From Pareuzebyella sediminis (GTDB taxonomy: Bacteria > Bacteroidota > Bacteroidia > Flavobacteriales > Flavobacteriaceae): a stretch of DNA of 64,000 nt. Under the pieces are notes generated by a model that saw only the letters and a list, made by a program, of their open reading frames with translations, was not told the DNA's origin and ran no database searches. Location: positions 124,001-188,000 of the forward strand of contig NZ_VTZS01000001.1 of assembly GCF_008367235.1 (NCBI RefSeq), given 5' to 3'. A program made the position numbers and the translations under genes. Shown here piece after piece: positions 27,012 to 36,820 of this stretch (position 1 is the stretch's first letter; each line of letters begins with the position of its first letter).

Positions 27012-29513
27012 ATGAACATGCCAGATACTACTGCCAATTCCTCCAGAAATAACAAAATTCAATTGAGAGAAGTTTTTATAAAATTTGCCCTTCACTGGAA
27101 GTGGTTTTTAGTAAGTCTTGCCATATCCATAACTTTTGCATTTTTATACCTAAAATTCGCAACTTACGAATATCAAGTATCTTCCATTATTTTAATAAAC
27201 GATGAGGGTAATGATGGTGGTTCAAGCTCTGAAATCTCGACTTTCGCAGATCTTGGGCTATTCGAAGGCCCTAAAATTTCTTTGGATACAGAAATAGGTA
27301 TTTTAAAGTCAAAAACCCTAATTGAAAGTGTAGTCAAAGAATTGCAACTCAATGTGACCTTTTATACTAAAAGTGGATTTTCGTTCAAAGAAGTGTATCA
27401 AAAGGAGAAACCCTTCAATGTAAATTTGGTTGTAGATGACTTAAAAATCAATGAGTTGGATACCATTTTTTCGATTAATGCAACATCTACGACAAAGTAC
27501 AATTTGCTAGACATCGACGGCAATCAATTAGGGGAGGGTTCTTTCGGTGAAGTAATCCCATGTGAATTCGGGAGTTTAGTAGCCACTCCTGCCGCAATTG
27601 ACAGTGTGATTGCAGGAGATGAAATCACTATAAGAATAAGGCCCATAGAAGATGTCTCGATTGACCTTACAAAACGTATTGAAGTTGTTCCTGATAATTT
27701 GAATTCTAATCTTATTGTTCTCAAATTGCAAGACCCATTGAAATCTAAGGCAAAGGACATCTTGGATAATTTGGTAATTAATTACAACAAAGACGCTATT
27801 GAGTATAAAAGAAGAATTGCCCAAAATACTGATGAATTCGTTAGTAATAGAATTGATGATATTTCCGTGGAGCTAAAAAGTTTGGACCAAGGAGTTCAAT
27901 CGTATAAAACAAAAAACAATTTAAGTAATCTAGATTCTGAAGCTAGTTTGGCCATTGCGTCCAATGTTGATTTGGGAAATCGAATTGTCGAGATAACATC
28001 ACAAATTAAGTTGATAGATTATGTAATGGAGTATATGAAATCAAACACGGAAGATCTAATTCCTGCAAATTTAGGATTACTTAACGAAAACGATGGTCAA
28101 AATACCATCAATTATAATAATTTGATCTTGGAACGCAATAGATTATCTACAAGCGCCAACAAAGAAAACCCCGTTATACTAAATTTGAATAATCAAATTG
28201 AAAATTTAAGGGAAAGCATTGATAGAAGCTTGCTGAATACACGAACGTCTTTAAAAATTTCGTTGGATGATGCTAAACTTCAAGAAATAAAATTGAATTC
28301 AAAAATATCATCCAATCCTAAACAGGTAAGAGAAATTAGGGACATACAACGCCAACAGGAAACTTACGAAACCTTATACCTCTATTTGCTGCAAAAAAGG
28401 GAAGAAAACTCCATTTCGTTGGCAGTAACCGCACCTAATGCCAAAATCGTCGATAAAGCGTACGGTAGTAGAGATCCAGTTGCACCAAGAAAAATGATAG
28501 TACTTCTAGCCAGTATTATGTTAGGCGTAATAATGCCTGTTTCGCTGATTACTATTCGTTCCTTGTTCAATAATAAAATTAATACTCCTGAAGAAATCGA
28601 AGACATCCTTCAAACTTCGACTATTGGGTGCATACCACCGCTGACATCGAAAAATGAATTCATTGCCTTTAATAAAGGGCAAAGCAATGTCGCAGAGTCG
28701 TTTCGTTTATTAAGGACAAATGTCAATTACTTGCTCCTAAATCATACTAAGGACTCCACAATTAGCCAGAAAAAAGTATACGAATCTACTGTTGAAACAG
28801 GGGAAGTATCTTCTATGGAGAAAATCATGTTTGATTCTTATTTTGATACTGTAAAAAGTGAGAATAAAGGCTTTGTTGGAGGGCAAAGAAGTTTTAAAGA
28901 GGCAAAAATAATTATGATAAGCTCAACGATAAGAAAAGAGGGAAAAACATTTGTGGCTCTTAATCTGGGTACTTCATTGGCTTTGCTGAACAAAAAAGTA
29001 TTGTTTATAGAAGCAGATCTTAGAAACCCCGCAGTTTCAACTTACCTAAAAAAGAAAAAACAAAAAGGATTAACCCAATTTTTGACCGACCGAAGTTTGG
29101 GCCTTAGCGACGTTATCATGCATGATCAAGAAACCGATCTTGATATTTTGGGAGCTGGAAGTGTACCGTCAAATCCAGCGGAGTTATTGGCGAACGAAAG
29201 GTTTACTGAACTTTTGATACAGAGTAAGCAATGTTACGATTATATCATTGTTGATACTTCAGCACTGAATATTGCCACCGACACGTTACTACTAAGCCAC
29301 TACGCCGATTTATTTATCTATGTGCTGAGAGCCAATTTTTTAAGTGAAAAATTGTTACATATCCCAAGAAAAATGTACGATAATAAAAGATTGCCCAACA
29401 TGGTCTTCTTAATGAATGGTACCGATTATACGAAAACCGGATATGATAGTACCTATAGTTTCGGACAGTCAGAAGGCAATAATAAGTCCTGGATAAAAAG
29501 AATGCTGGGATAA
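27012..29513 (+). CDS. Wzc-like chain-length regulator and BY-kinase
   Basis: This 833-residue protein has a Wzz-type N-terminal membrane helix (about 30-52), a periplasmic coiled-coil GNVR region (about 270-480), a second helix (about 495-515) and a cytoplasmic P-loop kinase. The Walker A region reads RKEGKTF with K645, followed by VLFIEADLR (Walker A') and YIIVDTSAL (Walker B). The C-terminus has only three spaced tyrosines instead of a dense cluster. It controls polymer length and export together with an outer-membrane OPX protein, none of which is seen in this window. It appears to be a separate unit after a 110-base gap. Confidence 0.88.
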   Translation: MNMPDTTANSSRNNKIQLREVFIKFALHWKWFLVSLAISITFAFLYLKFATYEYQVSSIILINDEGNDGGSSSEISTFADLGLFEGPKISLDTEIGILKSKTLIESVVKELQLNVTFYTKSGFSFKEVYQKEKPFNVNLVVDDLKINELDTIFSINATSTTKYNLLDIDGNQLGEGSFGEVIPCEFGSLVATPAAIDSVIAGDEITIRIRPIEDVSIDLTKRIEVVPDNLNSNLIVLKLQDPLKSKAKDILDNLVINYNKDAIEYKRRIAQNTDEFVSNRIDDISVELKSLDQGVQSYKTKNNLSNLDSEASLAIASNVDLGNRIVEITSQIKLIDYVMEYMKSNTEDLIPANLGLLNENDGQNTINYNNLILERNRLSTSANKENPVILNLNNQIENLRESIDRSLLNTRTSLKISLDDAKLQEIKLNSKISSNPKQVREIRDIQRQQETYETLYLYLLQKREENSISLAVTAPNAKIVDKAYGSRDPVAPRKMIVLLASIMLGVIMPVSLITIRSLFNNKINTPEEIEDILQTSTIGCIPPLTSKNEFIAFNKGQSNVAESFRLLRTNVNYLLLNHTKDSTISQKKVYESTVETGEVSSMEKIMFDSYFDTVKSENKGFVGGQRSFKEAKIIMISSTIRKEGKTFVALNLGTSLALLNKKVLFIEADLRNPAVSTYLKKKKQKGLTQFLTDRSLGLSDVIMHDQETDLDILGAGSVPSNPAELLANERFTELLIQSKQCYDYIIVDTSALNIATDTLLLSHYADLFIYVLRANFLSEKLLHIPRKMYDNKRLPNMVFLMNGTDYTKTGYDSTYSFGQSEGNNKSWIKRMLG

Positions 29514-29622
29514 CATAGACCTTTGAAGTTGTTTTAATGGATATAATTGATCCGTTTTGCATTCGGAAGTGCGTCGTTGCGAAAGGTCTTAAAAATAGCT
29601 AAACCTCTAGTTAAACCGGTAT

Positions 29623-30303
29623 TCAAATGAAGTGTTTCGAATTTTCCAATTCTGAGAATAAGAGATCCAAAACGGACAAATGTTCAAGGAATACATCTCC
29701 GGACTGCCTATACCGAGGATGTGTATAATTATGATAAGTCACCTTGATATGTTCCTTTACAAAAATTTCCTTGTCTTTCTCCAAATAGTCCCTTGAGCCA
29801 TTATTGGCCAATAATTCGTCGGCATTCAATTTCTTACAAATATCTAAGACTAGACGGCTTTTCTTTCCTTTTGCTTCCAATTCTGAAGCCAGAACGAGTT
29901 TAGTTGGTATTTCAAGAAATTGACAACATAATGTAATGAAGGTTATGTTAAAATCTGCAATTTTTTGCCAGTCTTTTAGGTATAGATTTTTTAGAAAAGT
30001 TATCCTTTTATAATCGTTGCCATAGTTGCTCTGAAAGATATCTAAGTGTTTTTGTTTCCAATCCTGGTTATTATCGATAATGACATCCCTAATTAAAGTA
30101 TTTGATTTTGCAGCCCTTGTTGGAATTCGAACCCAAATTTCCCCCTCTTCAACGTTTGTCCTTATTTTTAAACGATTTCGCATATGCCACGTCTGTTTAT
30201 TGAATTGGACATTATCCAAAAAAACAAAGACATCTGCCTCTTTAATCATATTAAAATAACCTAACCAAGGGAAAAGGGTGGGTTGAGAGATACTAACTTT
30301 CAT
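29623..30303 (-). CDS. WbqC-like family protein
   Basis: This 226-residue protein begins SISQPTLFPWLGYFNMI and continues FLDNVQFNKQTWHMRNR, the signature of the WbqC-like family. Family members sit in surface polysaccharide loci and are of unproven biochemical function, perhaps sugar N-acylation or amino-acid attachment. It is on the opposite strand to the rest of the locus, convergent with the Wzc-like gene. It marks the right border of the glycan cluster. Confidence 0.85.
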   Translation of the reverse strand: MKVSISQPTLFPWLGYFNMIKEADVFVFLDNVQFNKQTWHMRNRLKIRTNVEEGEIWVRIPTRAAKSNTLIRDVIIDNNQDWKQKHLDIFQSNYGNDYKRITFLKNLYLKDWQKIADFNITFITLCCQFLEIPTKLVLASELEAKGKKSRLVLDICKKLNADELLANNGSRDYLEKDKEIFVKEHIKVTYHNYTHPRYRQSGDVFLEHLSVLDLLFSELENSKHFI

Positions 30304-31116
30304 TCTAGGACACTTTCTTCGTCATAATCATCCAATTAACAAAACTAATCATAGTACTTTTCTGATTTTGATAGTGATTCAATGATGCAATTAAAATCAA
30401 AACGGGAAATTTTTAGTCATGAATACCATTTCGATTAACTTGATCGAATTGACCCTCAAGAGGCTTATTAATCAATTAGTGACCTTTTCTCGGATTGAGG
30501 AAATTTCAAAGTCACGATTGAAGGATTTTTTTGCCCGAATAAGAATACTAATATAGTGCTACTAAAACGAATAATTGAGGATTTGATTATACATAAAACA
30601 CTAAAGTTGGCTCGTACGACGAAAACCTTGGTCGCATTTAAAGCGAAAATGTTGCTTATAAGCAATTTAATAGCAAATTATACATAAGTAAAAGTCTTAA
30701 AACAATTTGAAAATAGCTTTAGGTCTTTTATGAGGTCGGTAAACAAAACTGTAAGGTTATTGGTCAATACACCATCAATAGCTGAATCGTCTTTGTGCTT
30801 GTCTATAGGTTATTCCAGTGCATAACATTTTTGTTTGGCTAGGCCAATCCGAACAAGAATTTTTGTTTTGAATTGGGAATCATTTTTCAATCAATGAGGT
30901 GGATTTGAGAGTGGAACGATTATTAAGGCTCCTATTTGTCACCAAATATCGTGGTGGATGAAATCTGGGATTTTTACTATCATTTTGAAAAGCACAAATG
31001 ATATCTTTATAATATCAGAAAGTAAAGCATTTTATTATAAGTTCTCATAATTTCGTCAACAAATCAATTGATTATCTTTTTTGGATTTCGAAATTGTTTT
31101 CAACCGGACTAAGACA
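30304..31116. other. 0.8-kb gap with no supported gene
   Basis: The stretch is AT-rich. Short open frames exist on both strands, the longest being 65 codons at 30468-30665 on the minus strand, but none shows a recognisable start region or family signature. CAAAACTA at 30340-30347 reads TAGTTTTG on the minus strand and could be the -7 box of the WbqC gene. It may be the scar of a lost gene. Confidence 0.45.
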
Positions 31117-31950
31117 TTATCGAATGTTAAGTAGAATGGAATCTTGTCCTCTCATTTTTGAAGTAGACGTATAACTGGCAGTCAAAATATAGAATCCTTG
31201 CTCTATATTTTTTGGCTTTTCGATAATTCGAAACGTTCCTTCCAGCCCAGGTATAATCCAGTTATTTTTCTTTGCCCCTTGCTCAAGAATGAATTTTGAT
31301 ATCTGTTCCGTTTCTGAAACGGTCAAATCGGGATTTGAAGGCATTTCCGTATTACCCCAAAGACCTTTGGAACCCTCTAAAATAGAATTTGAAAGTGATA
31401 CGATATGGGTTGATGTATTTTCATATCTATCGGCAATTTCCGAAAATGATGGGCCCGTATGTGTTGCTTTATCCGCATGACAACCGAAGCAGGTTGAATT
31501 TTTCATTAATGCCAGCCCCATATGTTCCGTTTCTTTTTTAGCCTTTTTTAGTCTATCCTTTAGCACTTTTTCAACAAGCTCTTCTGCATTTTCAATTGGT
31601 ATAAATTCTATTTCTAAAAATACTTCCCCCTCATTGATCTCGCCATATTTTGAAGCGCCATCGATGGTGTCTAAAACATCAATGGAATAACGCACAAACG
31701 CATTCCATTCATAGCTGTTTGCAGTGTCTTGAGGTAGGCGTATTTTTACTTGGGGACTGCCCATTTCCTGTATTCTGTGAGGGTATGTATTTTCTTGCCA
31801 AAACATCAGTGAAGCCAGAGATATCCGTGAATTCTTAAAAGCTCCATAATCTTCAGAATGGTAGGGGTAAAACGTGTTCTCTATAGCTGAACCCTTTTTA
31901 TTCGATATGCAACCCGCTATTACTAACAGAAAAACTAAAATAGATCTCAC
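31117..31950 (-). CDS. Lipoprotein c-type cytochrome
   Basis: From a GTG start the product begins with a short signal ending in the lipobox VIAGC. A longer frame from 32037 would overlap the upstream amine-oxidase gene by 64 bases and add residues that do not look like a signal. One haem site, CFGCH near residue 154, and a downstream EMPSNPDLT with a candidate Met ligand make a single class I cytochrome c domain (about 135-220). The rest is not recognised. The 23-base gap to the flavin amine oxidase suggests the two are co-expressed and that the cytochrome accepts electrons. Confidence 0.72.
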   Translation of the reverse strand: MRSILVFLLVIAGCISNKKGSAIENTFYPYHSEDYGAFKNSRISLASLMFWQENTYPHRIQEMGSPQVKIRLPQDTANSYEWNAFVRYSIDVLDTIDGASKYGEINEGEVFLEIEFIPIENAEELVEKVLKDRLKKAKKETEHMGLALMKNSTCFGCHADKATHTGPSFSEIADRYENTSTHIVSLSNSILEGSKGLWGNTEMPSNPDLTVSETEQISKFILEQGAKKNNWIIPGLEGTFRIIEKPKNIEQGFYILTASYTSTSKMRGQDSILLNIR

Positions 31951-31973
31951 TCTGTAGTTGATTGTGACAATAA

Positions 31974-33464
31974 TTACGCTTTTTCGATTTCTAAGGCCAC
32001 CCTGATAGCTGAATTCGTAGCCGCTTCCATACCCCAACTTCTATTGTCCGCATAGGCTCCGGCAAAATGAATTCGACCATGGGGCGTCGTAGTATGTGGC
32101 CAAAATTTTGACAATTCTCCCAAATCTCCAAAACCATGTCTTTCGCAGCCATGAACGAATTGATCGCTTGACCAATCTTTCACTAAGACCTGCTCGATAT
32201 CAATATTCGACTTGTTCCCTGGGTAGAATTCCTTAAAGGCCTCTAAAGTTCGTAGTGGGTTGGTTCCGCCAGGGGCTTTAGCCATCAGGGAAACCCTTTC
32301 GGTCGCTACTTCATCTGCTACTTGCCATATATGGGTAAGTGCCGGATGATTGTAGGTTAGATTGATACTTAGTTTATCCTTTAACCAGAATTTAGACCTA
32401 GCTTGAAAGACGATCCTGGTAGTTTGATCATAAGCCAGATTGTCAATTACAAATTGTTTTTTGGGAGACAAGGTTGGTTTGATCGGAATTTTTTTAAGTG
32501 CAGTGGTACGAAGACAGCAAGCCATATAATCTGCAGATATCTCTTTTGTCTCTCCGAATTCTTTATATTTCACTATTACCCCCGTTTCGCCGTTTACAAT
32601 CTCCAGAACTTGGCAATCAAGCCTTACCCTTGACCCTAATCGTCTTCCGAACTCGTTCGTCAGTACTTGATTCCCCCCTTTTAATCGAAATAACTTGAAT
32701 GGCTTATCATATCCCCTTAGGTGCATTATATACGCTTGCCATATGGCGTAGAGAGCAGATGTTTTACTTCCTCCTAAAGTAGCTATGGCCGCCTTTGATG
32801 CGCCGTCTTGTTTATAGATTTCTGATATGGGGATATTTTCAAGATGGTCAAATCCAATTCCAAAGGGCTGGTATTCATTTTTAAATGTATCGAAGTATGG
32901 TTCTAAGTATAGGAAGCTTAAGTCATATGAAGGGTTGGCCAATAGAAACTCTTTTTCTTTACTATTAAACCCACCTAAATCTTTTACCTTTTGATTGTAA
33001 GCCGCCTTCTGGGCCTCATCGGTAAGCCAAACTCCATCTATGCGAGTCAATCTATTTTTTCGATGGAAATAAGGGAGAACAGTGAGGTTAAACTCTTTAA
33101 GATACCTCCAGTAATTCTCATATCCCGGTTGTGTGAAATTTTCAGCGCCAAAGTCTGCATAGAGCCCATCTGCAAGACCATCATGTACCGAAAGCACTGC
33201 GCCACCAAGTCGACCCGAGGCTTCCAACACGACGACCTCATGTCCCTTTTTCATCAATTCATAGGCACAACAGAGTCCACTAATACCGGCTCCGGCAACA
33301 ATAACCCTTTTTTTACGAAAAGTTCGAGACTTATTTTCTAGGATGGTCTCACTATGAGTCGCAGTATCGTTGGCCATTAGCTGTGAGGGCATAATTGAAG
33401 CACTCAATCCTGAATAAAGGGTATTACGTATAAATATCCTCCTATTAATATTTTTCATAGCCAA
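31974..33464 (-). CDS. Flavin-containing amine oxidase, Tat-like signal
   Basis: This 496-residue protein starts with NINRRIFIRNTLYSG, a twin-arginine-like export signal. The FAD-binding dinucleotide motif VAGAGISGLCCAYELMKKG follows at residues about 54-72. The C-terminus has IHFAGAYADNRSWGMEAA, the usual second FAD contact of monoamine-oxidase-like enzymes. It probably oxidises an amine in the periplasm. With a lipoprotein cytochrome directly downstream it may act as a dehydrogenase instead of an O2-using oxidase. The substrate is unknown; carotenoid- or protoporphyrinogen-oxidase relatives are less likely. Confidence 0.82.
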   Translation of the reverse strand: MAMKNINRRIFIRNTLYSGLSASIMPSQLMANDTATHSETILENKSRTFRKKRVIVAGAGISGLCCAYELMKKGHEVVVLEASGRLGGAVLSVHDGLADGLYADFGAENFTQPGYENYWRYLKEFNLTVLPYFHRKNRLTRIDGVWLTDEAQKAAYNQKVKDLGGFNSKEKEFLLANPSYDLSFLYLEPYFDTFKNEYQPFGIGFDHLENIPISEIYKQDGASKAAIATLGGSKTSALYAIWQAYIMHLRGYDKPFKLFRLKGGNQVLTNEFGRRLGSRVRLDCQVLEIVNGETGVIVKYKEFGETKEISADYMACCLRTTALKKIPIKPTLSPKKQFVIDNLAYDQTTRIVFQARSKFWLKDKLSINLTYNHPALTHIWQVADEVATERVSLMAKAPGGTNPLRTLEAFKEFYPGNKSNIDIEQVLVKDWSSDQFVHGCERHGFGDLGELSKFWPHTTTPHGRIHFAGAYADNRSWGMEAATNSAIRVALEIEKA

Positions 33465-34077
33465 TTATATAGCTTATATATTTCCTACTAAAGATAGTAA
33501 TCGCGCTGTCGGAATACAACCAACCCCAATTGAAAATAGCAGCAGTAATTCCTCAAGAAGTTTATTCATTTCTAGATTTATTCTTTGTCGAAAGAACTGA
33601 ACCATCAATAAAACTGATCGGGTTAGGCGCTACAAAATGATCATTGAAAATATAAATCAAATCATTGTTTTATTAGTACCATAAAAATTTTAGTAAAGAA
33701 AATATGGATAGCTTCAAAAACATTTAATGTACATTTTTTATTTCAGAAAAGGTCAATCTTAAAGAAAGGCCATGTTCCCTTTTTCTTAGGCATCTTGCTA
33801 TAACATTTGCACCAATATCAGTAGGAAAGGAATTAGAGGGCTCTAATACTATACTATTGGTAAAGTCAAATAAGGCGAATAAGATCTCACTCATCTGAGG
33901 GTAAAATCTAAATTTTTTTCTGCTCCACATTACTATTCGTTGGATGGGCATGTAGCTTTCTTAGGATTAGCTACGATCAGCCTAGCACGTTTGGATATTT
34001 TTTTCGGCCGGGAAGATGGAGAGGGTATGGGGATTTCCGGCCAGATAAATCCTTAGGAATCGCAAGGAGGACGATGC
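33465..34077. other. 0.6-kb gap; one doubtful 75-codon frame
   Basis: No gene is firmly supported. A minus-strand frame at 33724-33951 (75 codons) has no known motif, and its start region has nothing in its favour. The region otherwise holds AT-rich sequence with no terminator or promoter box that I can point to. Confidence 0.4.
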
Positions 34078-34608
34078 TCATTCTAGACGTATAAAATCTA
34101 TAAGGAGCTTAAATTTTTCGGGTTTTTTATTACTTATTAAAAAAGCGATTTCTTCGATATGTTCATGTTCGAAATTAGGCAGGTCTAAATTTCTACCTCT
34201 GTAGGTAGGGTAAAATTCCTTTAATGGCAATACAATATCTTCCCAAACCATTGCGGTATCGAAGGAATGATTGTAGGAGTAGCTAATTCCCGTGCTGTGT
34301 CTGATTCGGAACTGGTACGATTTACCATCACCCTTAAGACGAATTCGTATGTGGGTATTTCCCTCGGTTGCCATAGGGGCAAACGAATAGCGAACAGAAG
34401 AGAAGCCCCCATTATTTTCTAGCGACACTGTTCCTCTAAATTCGCCGTGCCCCTCTGGGGACAGTTGAAAATGCCCATCCGATCGGCCTCCCATGACCAC
34501 ATCATCTACAACGTTCCAGTCAGAAATGTCGCTTTCCAAAGAAAAATCAAAAATGTGTTGTGCAGCCATACTATTCAAGGTAAAAAGTAAAATAGGGATT
34601 AATCGCAT
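34078..34608 (-). CDS. CIA30-domain protein, probably exported
   Basis: This protein has a short hydrophobic N-terminal signal (MRLIPILLFTLNSMAAQ from the chosen start; another ATG lies at 34629). It is then almost entirely a CIA30/NDUFAF1-like beta-sandwich: DISDWNVVDDVVMGGRSDG near the start and FRGTVSLENNGGFSSVR next. In bacteria these stand-alone domains are small galactose-binding-like proteins of unclear role. Mitochondrial CIA30 helps complex I assembly, but that function should not be transferred here. Confidence 0.85.
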   Translation of the reverse strand: MRLIPILLFTLNSMAAQHIFDFSLESDISDWNVVDDVVMGGRSDGHFQLSPEGHGEFRGTVSLENNGGFSSVRYSFAPMATEGNTHIRIRLKGDGKSYQFRIRHSTGISYSYNHSFDTAMVWEDIVLPLKEFYPTYRGRNLDLPNFEHEHIEEIAFLISNKKPEKFKLLIDFIRLE

Positions 34609-34797
34609 GCTGAAACTTTCGGACAGCAAAATTACTTGCTTTTCAAAGATACAAATAAGCGAATGCGCTTTACCAGAGTGAATTATAAAAATAGACGCTT
34701 CCCTTTATAATTTGTTGATTTATAATAAGTTGTATGATTGAAACTTTATGGTGCGTACCTTATTAAAATGCTCCCATTATTAAACTTTTGAAAATAC

Positions 34798-35262
34798 TCA
34801 ATCAAACAATGGAATACTGGTAGTATTGATTACTTCGTTCATTACGAAATGACTTTCCATATGCCGGACGTTTTTGATAGCGGCCAGTTTTTTAAAATTA
34901 AATTCATGATAATGTTCAATATCTTTCGCATAGACTTTTAATTGAAAGTCAAATGCTCCTGTTACATGAAGACATTCCACTACTTCCGGAAATTTTTTGA
35001 TTTCGTTCATGAAAACAAGGGCGCCTTCCTCCGAATGTTTTTCAATATTCACCAACACCAATACCATAACGTTCAGTCCCAATTTCTTTCGGTTAAGCAG
35101 AAACACTTTTTTCTTGAGCAACGACATGGCATTTAATTTTTTTATCCGCTCATAGACCGGGGTTACGGTTAAATCTGTGGCGGCGGCAATTTCTTTGTTG
35201 CTTATATTGGCATCTTCCTGCAGTAGACCCAAGATTTTGAGGTCTTTATTGTCTAATTTCAT
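34798..35262 (-). CDS. Lrp/AsnC-family transcriptional regulator
   Basis: This 154-residue protein has an N-terminal winged helix-turn-helix (DLKILGLLQEDANISNKEI through YERIKKL) and a C-terminal RAM/AsnC effector domain (about 65-150, with VVECLHVTGAFDFQLKV). It is divergent from the permease gene across 236 bases, the classic layout for a local regulator of an amino-acid-related operon. A product of the pathway such as glycine or glutamate would be a logical effector, but that is inferred. Confidence 0.92.
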   Translation of the reverse strand: MKLDNKDLKILGLLQEDANISNKEIAAATDLTVTPVYERIKKLNAMSLLKKKVFLLNRKKLGLNVMVLVLVNIEKHSEEGALVFMNEIKKFPEVVECLHVTGAFDFQLKVYAKDIEHYHEFNFKKLAAIKNVRHMESHFVMNEVINTTSIPLFD

Positions 35263-35423
35263 GTCATAGTATATTTAAACCAAAAAAAACCATTATACTT
35301 TTAATTATAGGGTAATTAAACTAATATAATTCAAAAAGTAGATTTTTTATCTAAAACTATAAATAAATTGGTGTTTAATGTTTTTAAATTCAAAATTTGC
35401 AATAGATTTAAACTGATAACGAG

Positions 35424-35456
35424 TTGTGTACCATACTTTGAAACGATTTAGATTTG
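35424..35456 (+). promoter_or_regulatory. Bacteroidota-type promoter before the permease operon
   Basis: TAGATTTG (35449-35456) matches the -7 consensus TAnnTTTG. A TTG at 35424-35426 lies 22 bases upstream, within the usual spacing for the -33 box. The permease start is 42 bases further on, so a short leader would result. The surrounding 150 bases are very AT-rich and could hold Lrp-type binding sites. Confidence 0.45.
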
Positions 35457-35498
35457 AGTACTTGATTTTTTTCAGAATAGCGAATAATCCCATATGAA

Positions 35499-36809
35499 AT
35501 GAGCGAAACCCAATTAAAGAAAGTCCTCAGCCCCCTTATGTTATGGGGTCTCGGTGTGGGCTATGTGATATCAGGAATGTATTTTGGATGGAATTTGGGC
35601 TTGGCAGAAGGAGGTACATACGGTCTGGCCATAGCTACGTTCTTTATTATAATCATGTATTTCACTTTTACGTTTAGTTATACGGAAATGGCTTGCGCCA
35701 TACCCAAGGCTGGGGGAGCCTTTGAATACGCCAATAGAGGGCTCGGAAAACATTTGGGATTTATTGCAGGAATCGCACAAAACATTGAATTTGTATTTGC
35801 GCCACCAGCTATTGCGGCAGCCATTGGGGCCTATTTACATCTTCTATATCCGTCCATTGATCTAATGGTATTTGCCATTGGGGCCTATCTTATTTTCACG
35901 ATGATCAATATCCTGGGCGTAAAAATAGCGGCCTCTTTTGAACTGGTGATAACGGTTTTGGCCGTTATTGAACTCTTGATTTTTGCAGGGGTGGCGCTAC
36001 CGGAGTTTGAATTGAGCAATTTACAGTTGAACCCCATGCCTCATGGATTTTCTGGGGTATTCGCGGCAATTCCCTTTGCGATTTGGTTTTTCTTGGCTAT
36101 CGAAGGGGTGGCTAATGTAGCCGAAGAGGCCATTAATCCGCAGCGTAGTGTGCTTATTGGCTTTGGATCTGCAATTTTGACATTGGTCGTACTCTGTATA
36201 CTTACATTTGTTTCCGCTGTAGGCGTGGCCGGCTGGGAAGCCGTGGTCTACCCCGAAGGCAGTACCGTAGCTTCAGATTCACCACTTCCTTTGGCCTTAT
36301 CCAAAATTATCAGTAGTGGCCATATACTTTATAAGCTTTTGATCGGAATAGGACTTTTGGGGTTAGTGGCGTCATTTCACGGTATCATTTTGGCCGGGGG
36401 CAGGGCTACCTTTGAATTTGGTAGGGTAGGCTATGCCCCACAAATATTAGGAAAGGTACACCATAAATTTCGTACCCCCGCCAATGCCTTGATCGTTAAT
36501 ATGTTGGTAGGCATAGTTGCGTTGTTTACGGGTAAAACGGGTGAGATAATTACCATTGCATGTTTTGGGGCCCTGAGTCTTTACATTGTTTCCATGGTTT
36601 CGTTTTTTGCTCTGCGAAAAAAGGAACCTATGATGGAACGCCCCTTTAAAGTACCCATGTTCCCGCTATTCCCCCTTACCGCTCTTGTAATTGCAGTGAT
36701 AGCAATTATTGCAATGGCATTTTTTAATCCTATGATAGGCCTTATTTTTATTAGCATCGTAGGCCTGTCCTACTTTTATTTTTTACTTTTCCTTAATAAA
36801 AAAATGTAA
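35499..36809 (+). CDS. APC permease, ethanolamine-transporter-like
   Basis: This 436-residue membrane protein has about twelve helices of the amino acid-polyamine-organocation superfamily. The region GYVISGMYFGWNLGLAEGG, the CAIPKAGGAFEYANRGLG segment and the FHGIILAGGRATFEFGR helix are like the ethanolamine permease branch (EAT) more than the putrescine or glutamate branches. It would import a small amine for the four enzymes that follow. I place it there by sequence resemblance; other amino alcohols are possible cargo. Confidence 0.82.
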   Translation: MSETQLKKVLSPLMLWGLGVGYVISGMYFGWNLGLAEGGTYGLAIATFFIIIMYFTFTFSYTEMACAIPKAGGAFEYANRGLGKHLGFIAGIAQNIEFVFAPPAIAAAIGAYLHLLYPSIDLMVFAIGAYLIFTMINILGVKIAASFELVITVLAVIELLIFAGVALPEFELSNLQLNPMPHGFSGVFAAIPFAIWFFLAIEGVANVAEEAINPQRSVLIGFGSAILTLVVLCILTFVSAVGVAGWEAVVYPEGSTVASDSPLPLALSKIISSGHILYKLLIGIGLLGLVASFHGIILAGGRATFEFGRVGYAPQILGKVHHKFRTPANALIVNMLVGIVALFTGKTGEIITIACFGALSLYIVSMVSFFALRKKEPMMERPFKVPMFPLFPLTALVIAVIAIIAMAFFNPMIGLIFISIVGLSYFYFLLFLNKKM

Positions 36810-36820
36810 TACCGGATTAT

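Noticed and set aside
30468-30665. 65-codon minus-strand frame in the gap after WbqC
   Set aside because: No recognisable motif and no start context; an overlapping plus-strand frame of similar length shows how easily such frames arise here.
33724-33951. 75-codon minus-strand frame as a gene
   Set aside because: No family signature, no leader or promoter support, and the gap shows no coding bias that I can judge; chance is likely in AT-rich DNA.
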